Origin: Anaerobacillus alkalidiazotrophicus
Lineage (GTDB): Bacteria; Bacillota; Bacilli; Bacillales_H; Anaerobacillaceae
Direction of reading: 5' to 3'
NCBI RefSeq assembly: GCF_001866055.1
Contig: NZ_MLQS01000024.1
Location: 1 to 64,000, forward strand
DNA length: 64,000 bases
Numbering within the stretch: the first letter of the stretch is position 1; each line of letters begins with the position of its first letter. The notes under the pieces are model-generated. The model worked only from the letters and a program-made list of their open reading frames with translations. It had not been told where the DNA came from and searched no databases. The position numbers and the translations under genes were made by a program. Below are positions 57,054 through 64,000 of this stretch, piece after piece.

Positions 57054-57755
57054 TCATTTTGAACCATTGTCTATCATTTGGTAGCCAACACCCCAAACCG
57101 TTTCGATAATTTGTTTATTTAGGCCAACAGCTTTTAATTTTTCCCTTACATTCTTTATATGAGTATCAATCATCCTGGTGTCTCCTTTATGATCGTCATC
57201 CCATTCTAGTTGAACGAGTTGTTCCCTACTATATACTCTACCGGGGTTTTTCGCCAAGCGTACTAACAACTTATACTCTTTCTTTGTTAATGTAAGTACA
57301 TGACTCGCGTAGGAAACCCTCATTTTATCTTCTTCAAAGAGCAAACCATGTATCTGATAAGAGGAAACATCTTCTAACTCTGTTCTTTTTGATCTCCTCA
57401 TCACTGATTCAATTCTAGCAATTAATTCTTTTGGTTCAAAAGGCTTAACAATATAATCATCGGCTCCAAGTTGCAAGCCTTCAACGATACGGTCTGTTTC
57501 ACCAAGTGCCGTTAACATAATAATCGGAACATCTTTATCAATCATTTCACGTACATTTGTTAAAACTTCAAAACCGTCAACTGTTGGCATCATAATATCT
57601 AAAATAATTAAATCATACTTTACATCCATCACTTTTTGTAAGGCATCAAACCCTGTTTGCGCTTCATCGATTTCATATCCAGAAGGCTTGAGGCAGACAG
57701 ATAACAGAATGCGCATTTCTTTTTCATCATCAACAATCAATACTTTTTTCCCCAT
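57054..57755 (-). CDS. OmpR/PhoB-family response regulator
   Basis: A 233-residue regulator: receiver domain with DDE (residues 9-11), phospho-acceptor D53 in LIILDIMMP, T82 in MLTALG and K104 in VKPFEP; a winged-helix DNA-binding domain follows (about 130-228, LTKKEYKLLVRLAKNPGRVYSREQLVQ). GGAGGTG precedes the ATG. First gene of the two-component operon. Its targets could include the YibE/F or copA genes upstream, but no shared binding site was established. Confidence 0.94.
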   Translation of the reverse strand: MGKKVLIVDDEKEMRILLSVCLKPSGYEIDEAQTGFDALQKVMDVKYDLIILDIMMPTVDGFEVLTNVREMIDKDVPIIMLTALGETDRIVEGLQLGADDYIVKPFEPKELIARIESVMRRSKRTELEDVSSYQIHGLLFEEDKMRVSYASHVLTLTKKEYKLLVRLAKNPGRVYSREQLVQLEWDDDHKGDTRMIDTHIKNVREKLKAVGLNKQIIETVWGVGYQMIDNGSK

Positions 57756-57897
57756 AACTACACCTCCATTATTTTTTCAGTTATCTAGTAAGTAAAGAAG
57801 GTGAAGTCGTAACTCCACCTATTGTAAAACAAAAAGGACTTACCCAAACCTTTCAGGGAATTTTCCAATCACAAAAAGTCTTAGACGAGCATACGAT

Positions 57898-59139
57898 TTA
57901 AGCCGATTGCTTCTGCTTTTCCTCTTTTTGAACCGATTTGATTAAAAGTGTCCCAACGATTGCTGTGATAGGAATTGAAAGGATTAATCCGATGCTTCCC
58001 GCCGCTGTTCTTAATATTTCAACGACTAAAAATTCCATGTGTATTAGTTCTGAAAATGTATTTTCATAGGCATATAATAGCATTAATAAAGGTAATGCCG
58101 CACCAACATAAGCAAGTATTAAGGTGTTGGCCATCGTCCCCATAATATCTTTTCCGACATTCATTCCTGATGTAAATAATTGTTTTCGACTAATAGATGG
58201 ATCTGCTTTTTGCACTTCATCCATAGCAGACGCTATTGAGATTGCAACATCCATCACAGCTCCTAATGCCCCGATAATAATTCCGGCTAATAATAATCCT
58301 TGAAAATCAATCGAAACCTCTTGATGGAAAAGTTGTAGCATTCTTTCTTCTTCACCATGTAACCCTGTCAATTTCATAGAGTTCGAAAAAATAATCGATA
58401 TTACCGCTGCAGAGGCTAAACCACCGATCGTTCCAGATACTGCTGCTAAAGTTTTAATCGTAAACCCACTGACCATAATAAACGTTGATGCCGTAACAAT
58501 CGCACCTGTGAGTATTGCTAAATACACAGGGTTATAGCCAGCAAATAAATACGGGATCATAAATTTGAAGATGATAAATAGTGTAAAGCCTAACGTTACA
58601 ACGGATTTAACACCTTGCTTTTGACCAAACAATAATAATAAAGCGATAAATATACCGATAATCACAAAGGTTGGAAGATCTCTCGTGTAATCCATTACAT
58701 CAGCGGCAACAATATCTCCATCTACCAACTGAATTTGTACAAAAACTTCATCATTCTCTGTCAACTGAAAGTTACCATACCCTCTTCCATCTCCAGGATA
58801 GGTATAACTTTCTGCTTCAAAAGTTTCCCCTTTGTATTCTCCCTCTAATATTTCGGCTCGAACAAGGTGATGCTCCATTTCCACTCCACTAAACGGGTCC
58901 TCATTAATATGGCTTTCAACTACTTCAACAATTCTCGCTTTCATTGTTTTCGTTTCATAACCATTATTGTTCATTAGCGAGTTATCGTTTTCTTGATCGT
59001 TTTCGTAAATTGGATAGGATTCCGTTTGTTCTACTTCATCAACATTCAATATGTTTTCGTTTGCTACTACTTCACTGACTGAATAAAATGCTAGGGTTAC
59101 AAGTAAGATTGCTAGTGTTTTGATTATTTTTTTACTCAT
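57898..59139 (-). CDS. YibE/F-family membrane protein
   Basis: 413 residues with an N-terminal signal/anchor helix, an exported beta domain (about 55-160, KARIVEVVESHINEDPFSGVEMEHHLVRAEILEGEYKG) and about seven to eight membrane helices. The core GAVMDVAISIASAMDEV (about 295-311) and TSGMNVGKDIMGTMANTLILAYVGAALPL are characteristic of the YibE/F family. No function is established. AAGGAAAGGAAG precedes the ATG at 59139. Confidence 0.85.
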   Translation of the reverse strand: MSKKIIKTLAILLVTLAFYSVSEVVANENILNVDEVEQTESYPIYENDQENDNSLMNNNGYETKTMKARIVEVVESHINEDPFSGVEMEHHLVRAEILEGEYKGETFEAESYTYPGDGRGYGNFQLTENDEVFVQIQLVDGDIVAADVMDYTRDLPTFVIIGIFIALLLLFGQKQGVKSVVTLGFTLFIIFKFMIPYLFAGYNPVYLAILTGAIVTASTFIMVSGFTIKTLAAVSGTIGGLASAAVISIIFSNSMKLTGLHGEEERMLQLFHQEVSIDFQGLLLAGIIIGALGAVMDVAISIASAMDEVQKADPSISRKQLFTSGMNVGKDIMGTMANTLILAYVGAALPLLMLLYAYENTFSELIHMEFLVVEILRTAAGSIGLILSIPITAIVGTLLIKSVQKEEKQKQSA

Positions 59140-59246
59140 TGTTCTTCCTTTCCTTGTTTCCTCTCCTTCAGATTGCACAAATACTCTAAGTTTAAACTTA
59201 AAATTAGTTTGCTGTTACTCTTAATGGAATTTTAACATTCACTAGT

Positions 59247-61712
59247 TTATATCGTCTTAAATTTACGCAATCGTAACGTATTGAGTACAACGGATACTGA
59301 GCTAAACGCCATTGCTGCTCCTGCTAGCATTGGGTTTAATAATATACCAAATAATGGATATAGCATTCCGGCAGCAACCGGGATTAAGACAATGTTATAG
59401 CCAAATGCCCAACCAAGATTTTGCCAAATCATTCGCATCGTTGCTTTAGACAATTTTAGTGCAGTAACAACACTCATGATATCACCGCGCATTAATGTAA
59501 TATTAGCTGTTTCCATCGCAATATCGGTACCTGTCCCGATTGCAATCCCTACATCTGCTTGCGCTAATGCCGGTGCATCATTAATTCCATCGCCAACCAT
59601 CGCAACTACTTTTCCTTCTTCTTGAAGAAGTTTGACTTCTTTTGCTTTATCTTCTGGTAATACTTCGGCAATAAAGCGATCGACACCTGTTTCACGAGCA
59701 ATGGCTTGTGCCGTCTTGTAGTGATCGCCTGTAATCATCACAACTTCTAAGCCCATCTTTTTCATTTCTTCAATAGCTTTTACCGAGTCTTTTTTCACTG
59801 GATCACTAACAGCAACAACGCCAATGCATGTATCTTCCATTGCGACATACATAGGTGTTTTTCCTTCTCCGGCTAGTTTTTCAGCAAATTTTATCGATCC
59901 ATTTAATTCAATCGATTTCTCTTTCATTAATTTTAAATTGCCAACAAACACTTTCTTACCTTCAACGGTTGCTTCAATTCCATGACCGACAATCGCTTGG
60001 AATTCTTCAGGCTCAACTAATGGTAGCTTTCTTTCTTTTGCTTCTTGAACAATTGCTTCTCCTAGTGGATGCTCAGAAGCTGTCTCAACAGATGCTGTTA
60101 TTGTCAAAAGTTCTTCTTTAGTAATTGTAGATGTGACGATCAAATCAGTTACTTTTGGTTTTCCTTCAGTAATCGTTCCCGTTTTATCTAATACAACCGT
60201 TTTTGTCTTATGAGCCTTTTCCAAACTTGCAGCATCTTTAATTAACACGCCATTCTCTGCACCTTTTTCCGTCCCTACCATAATAGCTGTCGGTGTCGCT
60301 AATCCCAGTGCACATGGACAAGCGATAATTAATACGGCTATGAATGTCGTTAATGAGAAAATTAAGGCTGGTTCAGGTCCAATAAAATACCATACGATTG
60401 CTGAAATCGTTGCTAGAATTAATACAGCTGGAACGAAATAAGCAGAAATGACATCAACGATACGTTGAATCGGTGCCTTGGATCCTTGTGCTTCATTTAC
60501 CATACGAATAATTTGAGCAAGAGCCGTCTCTTTTCCGACTTTCGTTGCACGGAACGTAAAGGAACCAGATTTATTAATGGTCGCACCGATTACTTCATCA
60601 CCCACCGTTTTTTCAACGGGGATTGATTCACCTGTCAGCATCGATTCGTCGACTGAAGATTTCCCTTTTACAACAACACCATCAACAGGTACTCTTTCAC
60701 CTGGTTTGACAATAATGAGATCTCCAACAAGTACCTCTTCAATCGGTAGCTCTAATTCTTGGTTATCTCTTATTACTTTCGCTGTCTTTGCTTGTAAGTT
60801 CATTAATTTTTTAATTGCCGTCGACGTTTTTCCTTTTGCTTTCGCTTCAAAATAACGTCCTAGTAAAATTAGCGTTGTAATAACCGTTGTTACGTCATAG
60901 TAAAGCTGGTATGGAAAGCCCATCGACGATAACTGCTCAGGAAACAACGTCATCGCACCACTATATACCCATGCTGACGTGGTCCCCATCGCCACTAACA
61001 CATTCATATCCGCAGACTTATTTTTTAATATTTTGTAGCTATTACGATAAAAACGCCAACCTGGAACAAGCTGAACATATGAGGTTAATAGTAATAACAA
61101 GATAGGGCTAGACAACCATAATGGAACCCAAGCTCCCCACCCTTCCATCATGTGAGGGATACTACCGATTAACACAATACTCGTTACTACAGCACTAAAA
61201 GTAAAGTCTTTCTTTAATTTATTTGATTCCTTTTCGTGCTCATCATCAGCACTCTCTTCTTTTACTTCATCAAGTAATGCTGCGTCATATCCTAGTTTCG
61301 TGATCGCATCAATAATTCGTTCAGATGGAAAGTTTTTATTGGTTACTTCGACCTGAGCTTGATGAGAAGCTAAGTTGACCGTCACCTTCTCTACTCCCTC
61401 AACTTTTGAAAGGACTTTTTCAACACGACCCACACATGAAGCACAAGACATCCCTTTCACTGAGTAAAGGAATTTTATTGGACGTTTTTCATCTGATTTA
61501 ACACTTGCCTCAAAGCCCAATTTATTGATTGCCTCTACTATTTGACCATTTTTGACTTGCGCTGGATCATACTTTACTTGTGCCTGATTGGTCGCTAAGT
61601 TAACACTTACCGAATCAATTCCTTCAATTTTTTTAATCGCTTTTTCAACGCGATTGACACAAGATGCACAAGACATCCCACGTACGGTAAATTCAACTGT
61701 TTCTATATTCAC
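59247..61712 (-). CDS. copA: Copper-exporting P-type ATPase CopA
   Basis: An 821-residue P1B-type ATPase that pumps Cu+ out of the cell. It has two N-terminal metal-binding domains (GMSCASC at 12-18 and again about 80-86), eight helices, the CPC ion site in IACPCALG (about 430), the phosphorylation site DKTGT, the SEHPLGEAI His-Pro motif and [16 protein letters not shown]. The start is a GTG at 61712 with AGGAGGG upstream; the ORF extends further but without a ribosome site. No copZ or csoR is adjacent. Confidence 0.95.
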   Translation of the reverse strand: MNIETVEFTVRGMSCASCVNRVEKAIKKIEGIDSVSVNLATNQAQVKYDPAQVKNGQIVEAINKLGFEASVKSDEKRPIKFLYSVKGMSCASCVGRVEKVLSKVEGVEKVTVNLASHQAQVEVTNKNFPSERIIDAITKLGYDAALLDEVKEESADDEHEKESNKLKKDFTFSAVVTSIVLIGSIPHMMEGWGAWVPLWLSSPILLLLLTSYVQLVPGWRFYRNSYKILKNKSADMNVLVAMGTTSAWVYSGAMTLFPEQLSSMGFPYQLYYDVTTVITTLILLGRYFEAKAKGKTSTAIKKLMNLQAKTAKVIRDNQELELPIEEVLVGDLIIVKPGERVPVDGVVVKGKSSVDESMLTGESIPVEKTVGDEVIGATINKSGSFTFRATKVGKETALAQIIRMVNEAQGSKAPIQRIVDVISAYFVPAVLILATISAIVWYFIGPEPALIFSLTTFIAVLIIACPCALGLATPTAIMVGTEKGAENGVLIKDAASLEKAHKTKTVVLDKTGTITEGKPKVTDLIVTSTITKEELLTITASVETASEHPLGEAIVQEAKERKLPLVEPEEFQAIVGHGIEATVEGKKVFVGNLKLMKEKSIELNGSIKFAEKLAGEGKTPMYVAMEDTCIGVVAVSDPVKKDSVKAIEEMKKMGLEVVMITGDHYKTAQAIARETGVDRFIAEVLPEDKAKEVKLLQEEGKVVAMVGDGINDAPALAQADVGIAIGTGTDIAMETANITLMRGDIMSVVTALKLSKATMRMIWQNLGWAFGYNIVLIPVAAGMLYPLFGILLNPMLAGAAMAFSSVSVVLNTLRLRKFKTI

Positions 61713-61873
61713 TACTAGCCCTCCTATAAGACAAATTAGGGTATTTCTACTTATACTAATTTTCCCAATGATAAATAAAGTTTTTAACATTAAGGAAAAT
61801 CTATACCACCCACAGGTATAGTTATTATTATAAATGATCTTTATCAAGAAATGATGAAGTTTTTATTACATGA

Positions 61874-62011
61874 AGCAAAAATTTCATTATTAGAAATAGT
61901 TTTAGAATAAATCTTCCTACACAACTACTTAGACAAGTTGGGATAGTGCAAGGTGATGATGTACAAGGTGAAGTCAAAGATAGGAAAATAATTTTACGAA
62001 AAAAAGAGTAA
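61874..62011 (+). pseudogene. Remnant of an AbrB/MazE-type antitoxin
   Basis: An open frame with no start codon reads RINLPTQLLRQVGIVQGDDV then QGEVKDRKIILRKKE before a stop. This is the C-terminal half of a SpoVT-AbrB/MazE swapped-hairpin domain (compare LP-x-LL-x2-GI-x2-GD-x-V-x-VKD-x-KIIL). The upstream part is degraded and no toxin gene follows. It lies in the 857-base copA-GntR intergenic region. Confidence 0.6.
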
Positions 62012-62195
62012 ATAACACTACCTAAAGGTGTTAATGCTGAAATTCATAGATATCCTTAATGATGATATTAAAGAACATGACAAAGCCTACTGACATACTC
62101 TGCCAAGTAATACTATTTTTATATAACTTACCCCTTGTTCAATTATCTCACCCCATCGTTTAAGTGTATTACTTGACAAAGAGCAATCTATATTT

Positions 62196-62250
62196 ATAAA
62201 GCTAAACTTCAATCAGTGTGGGTTTTACTACCCCTTAAGTGTGGGATAAA
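62196..62250 (+). repeat. Repeat A, short derivative (A7)
   Basis: 55 bp: ataaagctaaacttcaatcagtg joined to accccttaagtgtgggataaa; everything between is lost. Further right, 62401-62422 holds a perfect hairpin ccgcaatcg/cgattgcgg next to an ATCGTTCAC motif related to repeat F. Confidence 0.75.
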
Positions 62251-62490
62251 GAAGCTAGAAATTCCTTCTTCAAGTATTCTGCTCAAAGCGACAATTCTTA
62301 TTGGATAATCGCTCTGGTTTAGCCGAGGGTTTTTATTTATAAATGGAAATATTTTCATATACGGCGGTTCATTTTTCGAATCGTTCACGTACCTCTTGTT
62401 CCGCAATCGCGCCCGATTGCGGAAAATCTCAGTCTTAAAATCAATTAATTCTTCCTACACTAACGCACCCATAAAGTGCATTAGTTCACA

Positions 62491-62544
62491 TTGACAGAGA
62501 AGTATTTTAAGTATATAGTGTGTATCATAAACATACACACTATA
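62491..62544 (+). promoter_or_regulatory. Promoter and palindromic operator of the GntR operon
   Basis: TTGACA (62491-62496), a 17-bp spacer and TATAGT (62514-62519) form a near-consensus sigma-A promoter. The -10 is the start of a perfect 12-bp inverted repeat, tatagtgtgtat / atacacactata (62514-62525 and 62533-62544). A dimer bound there would block the polymerase. Autoregulation by the GntR protein is the natural inference. Confidence 0.85.
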
Positions 62545-62569
62545 ATTTTAAGGTAGGCTAAATAATTAT

Positions 62570-62950
62570 ATGAAGATATTGATTTCAAACATATCCGATA
62601 AACCTCTGTACCAGCAAATCAAAGACCAAATAAAAGATGCTATTTTCAAAGGTGAGATTAGTGAGGGGGATCCTCTCCCATCTATTCGAAATTTTGCCCA
62701 TGACTTAAAGGTAAGTGTTCTTACTATTCGTCGCGTTTACGATGAATTAGAAGAAGAAGGGTTTATTACAAGTCAAGTGGGCATTGGTACTTTTGTATCT
62801 TCCGGCAATCTTGAGCTGATTCGAGACTCTAAACGCCATCTTGTTGAGCAAATAATGCAAGAGTTAATTCAAACCGCAAAGACATTGAAAATTACTAAAG
62901 AAGAGTTAAATGAAATGATGAATATTCTATATGAGGAGGATGGACAATGA
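62570..62950 (+). CDS. GntR-family (YtrA-type) transcriptional regulator
   Basis: A 126-residue short GntR regulator. The winged helix covers about 8-75 (PLYQQIKDQIKDAIFKGEIS, DPLPSIRNFAHDLKVSVLTIRRVYDELEEEGFITSQVGIGTFV), followed by a short helical dimerisation tail. This is the YtrA subfamily, which typically represses an ABC transporter operon downstream. Its stop overlaps the ATPase start (ATGA), and a strong palindrome covers its own promoter. Confidence 0.92.
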   Translation: MKILISNISDKPLYQQIKDQIKDAIFKGEISEGDPLPSIRNFAHDLKVSVLTIRRVYDELEEEGFITSQVGIGTFVSSGNLELIRDSKRHLVEQIMQELIQTAKTLKITKEELNEMMNILYEEDGQ

Positions 62951-63828
62951 GTAGCATTTTAGAAGTAACAGGGCTAAATAAATCTTATAGAGACTTTTCT
63001 CTTACTGATGTTAGCTTTTCCTTAGATGAGGATTGCATTACAGGGTTTATTGGTATCAATGGAGCAGGGAAAACAACCACAATACGGACAATACTTGGAC
63101 TTGTAACAAGAGCATCAGGCACTATTAAATTCTTTGGAAAGGATATGAACAAATATGAACAGGAATTAAAGGATCGTATCGGAATTGTTTTGGATGATGG
63201 AGGCTTTTATGATGAATTGTCAATGGCAGAAATGACAAGCATTATTTCCCCTGCATATTCAAGATGGAGTGAACAAGATTACAAAACCTTTATGGAACGA
63301 TTTTCCCTAAACCCACGCCAAAAGATTGCCACCTTATCAAAGGGGATGCGTATGAAATATTCATTGACTTTAGCACTTTCTCATCAGGCAGACTTACTGA
63401 TAATGGATGAACCTACAAGTGGATTAGACCCCTTAATCCGAAGTCAGCTTATGGAAATCTTGAAAGATTATATGAAACAAGGAGGTAAGGGGGTTTTCTT
63501 TTCGACGCATATCACTTCTGATTTAGATAAAGTTGCAGATATGTTAATTCTCATCAACAATGGCAGGATTTTATTTGAGGAAGAAAAGGATATGCTGATT
63601 GACACTCACCGTTTGGTAAAAGGCGATATAAAGGATTTGACTGATGAAACCAGAAACTTGTTCTTGAATATTGAAGAAACAGAATTTGGTTTTTCGGGTA
63701 TCACCAATCAATTGTCGAAGGTTCAAAAAAACATGCACGACATTCTGATTGAAAGACCTACAATTGAAGATATTATGCTTGGATACATAGAAAAGGAGGC
63801 AAAAAATAATGTTATTACATCTCGTTAA
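62947..63828 (+). CDS. ABC transporter ATP-binding protein (YtrB-like)
   Basis: A 293-residue ATPase with Walker A GINGAGKTT (about 38-46), the signature LSKGMRMKYSLTLALS (about 132-147), Walker B LLIMDEPTSGLDP (about 152-164) and the switch FFSTHITSDLDK. The C-terminal extension is variable, as in antibiotic or peptide exporters of the YtrB group. It starts in the GntR stop codon and overlaps the next gene by 20 bp. Confidence 0.93.
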   Translation: MSSILEVTGLNKSYRDFSLTDVSFSLDEDCITGFIGINGAGKTTTIRTILGLVTRASGTIKFFGKDMNKYEQELKDRIGIVLDDGGFYDELSMAEMTSIISPAYSRWSEQDYKTFMERFSLNPRQKIATLSKGMRMKYSLTLALSHQADLLIMDEPTSGLDPLIRSQLMEILKDYMKQGGKGVFFSTHITSDLDKVADMLILINNGRILFEEEKDMLIDTHRLVKGDIKDLTDETRNLFLNIEETEFGFSGITNQLSKVQKNMHDILIERPTIEDIMLGYIEKEAKNNVITSR

Positions 63829-64000
63829 AAAGGATATTCTCCTTGTCAAGAAATACTTACTATTTACGTTGCTTGCAGTAATTGCGATCCCACTATTTAT
63901 TATGGCTCGCATTCCTGAATTTTTAGGTTTTAATGCCTTTCTAATTTCAGTGATTTTTGCAAAATTTATGCTCTATCAGTATGTATCGATGGCAGAAATG
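63809..64000 (+). CDS. ABC-2 type permease, 5-prime part (cut by window end)
   Basis: The ATG at 63809 has AAAGGAGG upstream. The first 64 residues, MLLHLVKKDILLVKKYLLFT then LLAVIAIPLFIMARIPEF..., show a basic start and two hydrophobic helices, typical for small ABC-2 permeases paired with YtrB-like ATPases. The reading frame stays open to the window edge. Confidence 0.8.
   Translation, partial: MLLHLVKKDILLVKKYLLFTLLAVIAIPLFIMARIPEFLGFNAFLISVIFAKFMLYQYVSMAEM

Noticed and set aside
62209..62406. 65-residue minus-strand ORF before the GntR operon
   Set aside because: It is made of repeat A7 and hairpin sequence, with no ribosome site.

Overview
This window is AT-rich DNA of an endospore-forming Bacillaceae (Firmicutes). 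Its backbone follows the Bacillus subtilis yut-yun-yur-yus order: hom-thrC-thrB, yutH, a pgpA-type yutG, yutF, yutE, yutD, lipA, lytH (yunA), yunB-yunC-yunD-yunE, sufCDSUB with yurZ, metNPQ, yusG-gcvH-yusI, and CotF-type coat genes. Shine-Dalgarno sites are strong (AGGAGG type), GTG and TTG starts are common, and most operons end in clear Rho-independent terminators. Sporulation genes (a KinB-like kinase, yutH, lytH, yunB, CotF-like proteins) confirm a spore former. No rRNA, tRNA, CRISPR array or intact transposase gene was seen.

Layout. 1-7.8 kb: the threonine operon (hom-thrC-thrB, overlapping genes), a KinB-like sensor kinase translationally coupled to a DUF1450 protein, yutH and pgpA. 7.8-15.2 kb: HAD phosphatase yutF, a SufR-like cysteine-containing HTH regulator, yutE, a glpX-type fructose bisphosphatase, two small conserved genes, lipA and lytH. 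15.9-20.1 kb: an NSS amino-acid transporter with its 34-residue MetS-type partner, and an NhaC-family carrier whose leader is a lysine riboswitch, so it is probably a lysine transporter. 20-29.2 kb: yunB, thyB-dfrA, an HD-GYP protein, yunC, yunD, yunE, an acyltransferase and a serine hydrolase. 29.3-31.1 kb: accessory small genes, including a very acidic lipoprotein. 31.2-38.9 kb: the SUF iron-sulfur operon, a 53-residue small gene, yurZ and a TetR regulator. 39-45.6 kb: metNPQ behind a SAM riboswitch, an SCP2-like gene, yusG, gcvH, yusI and two coat genes. 46-49 kb: an ICMT-type methyltransferase, a striking 101-bp tandem array and an orphan radical SAM/SPASM gene. 49-53 kb: qoxABCD, the aa3-type menaquinol oxidase. 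53-62 kb: a second MurE-type ligase, a two-component system, a YibE/F protein and the copper ATPase copA. 62.5-64 kb: the start of a GntR/ABC transporter operon behind a palindromic operator, cut by the window edge.

The most unusual content is between the genes. At least six families of non-coding repeats were found by eye. A is a 216-bp three-hairpin element with short deletion derivatives. B is a GCGCC-ended element usually found beside transcription terminators. C is a three-hairpin element present twice. D is a GGAC-N6-TCCGTTATTT motif present twice with the same two-forward, two-reverse, about 50-bp architecture. E is a 101-bp higher-order array built from 18-21-bp TGCGCG units. F is an ATCGTTCAC array with about 20-bp spacing. 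None encodes a convincing protein. A and C look like non-autonomous elements. D, E and F look like phased arrays of short motifs, of unknown function.
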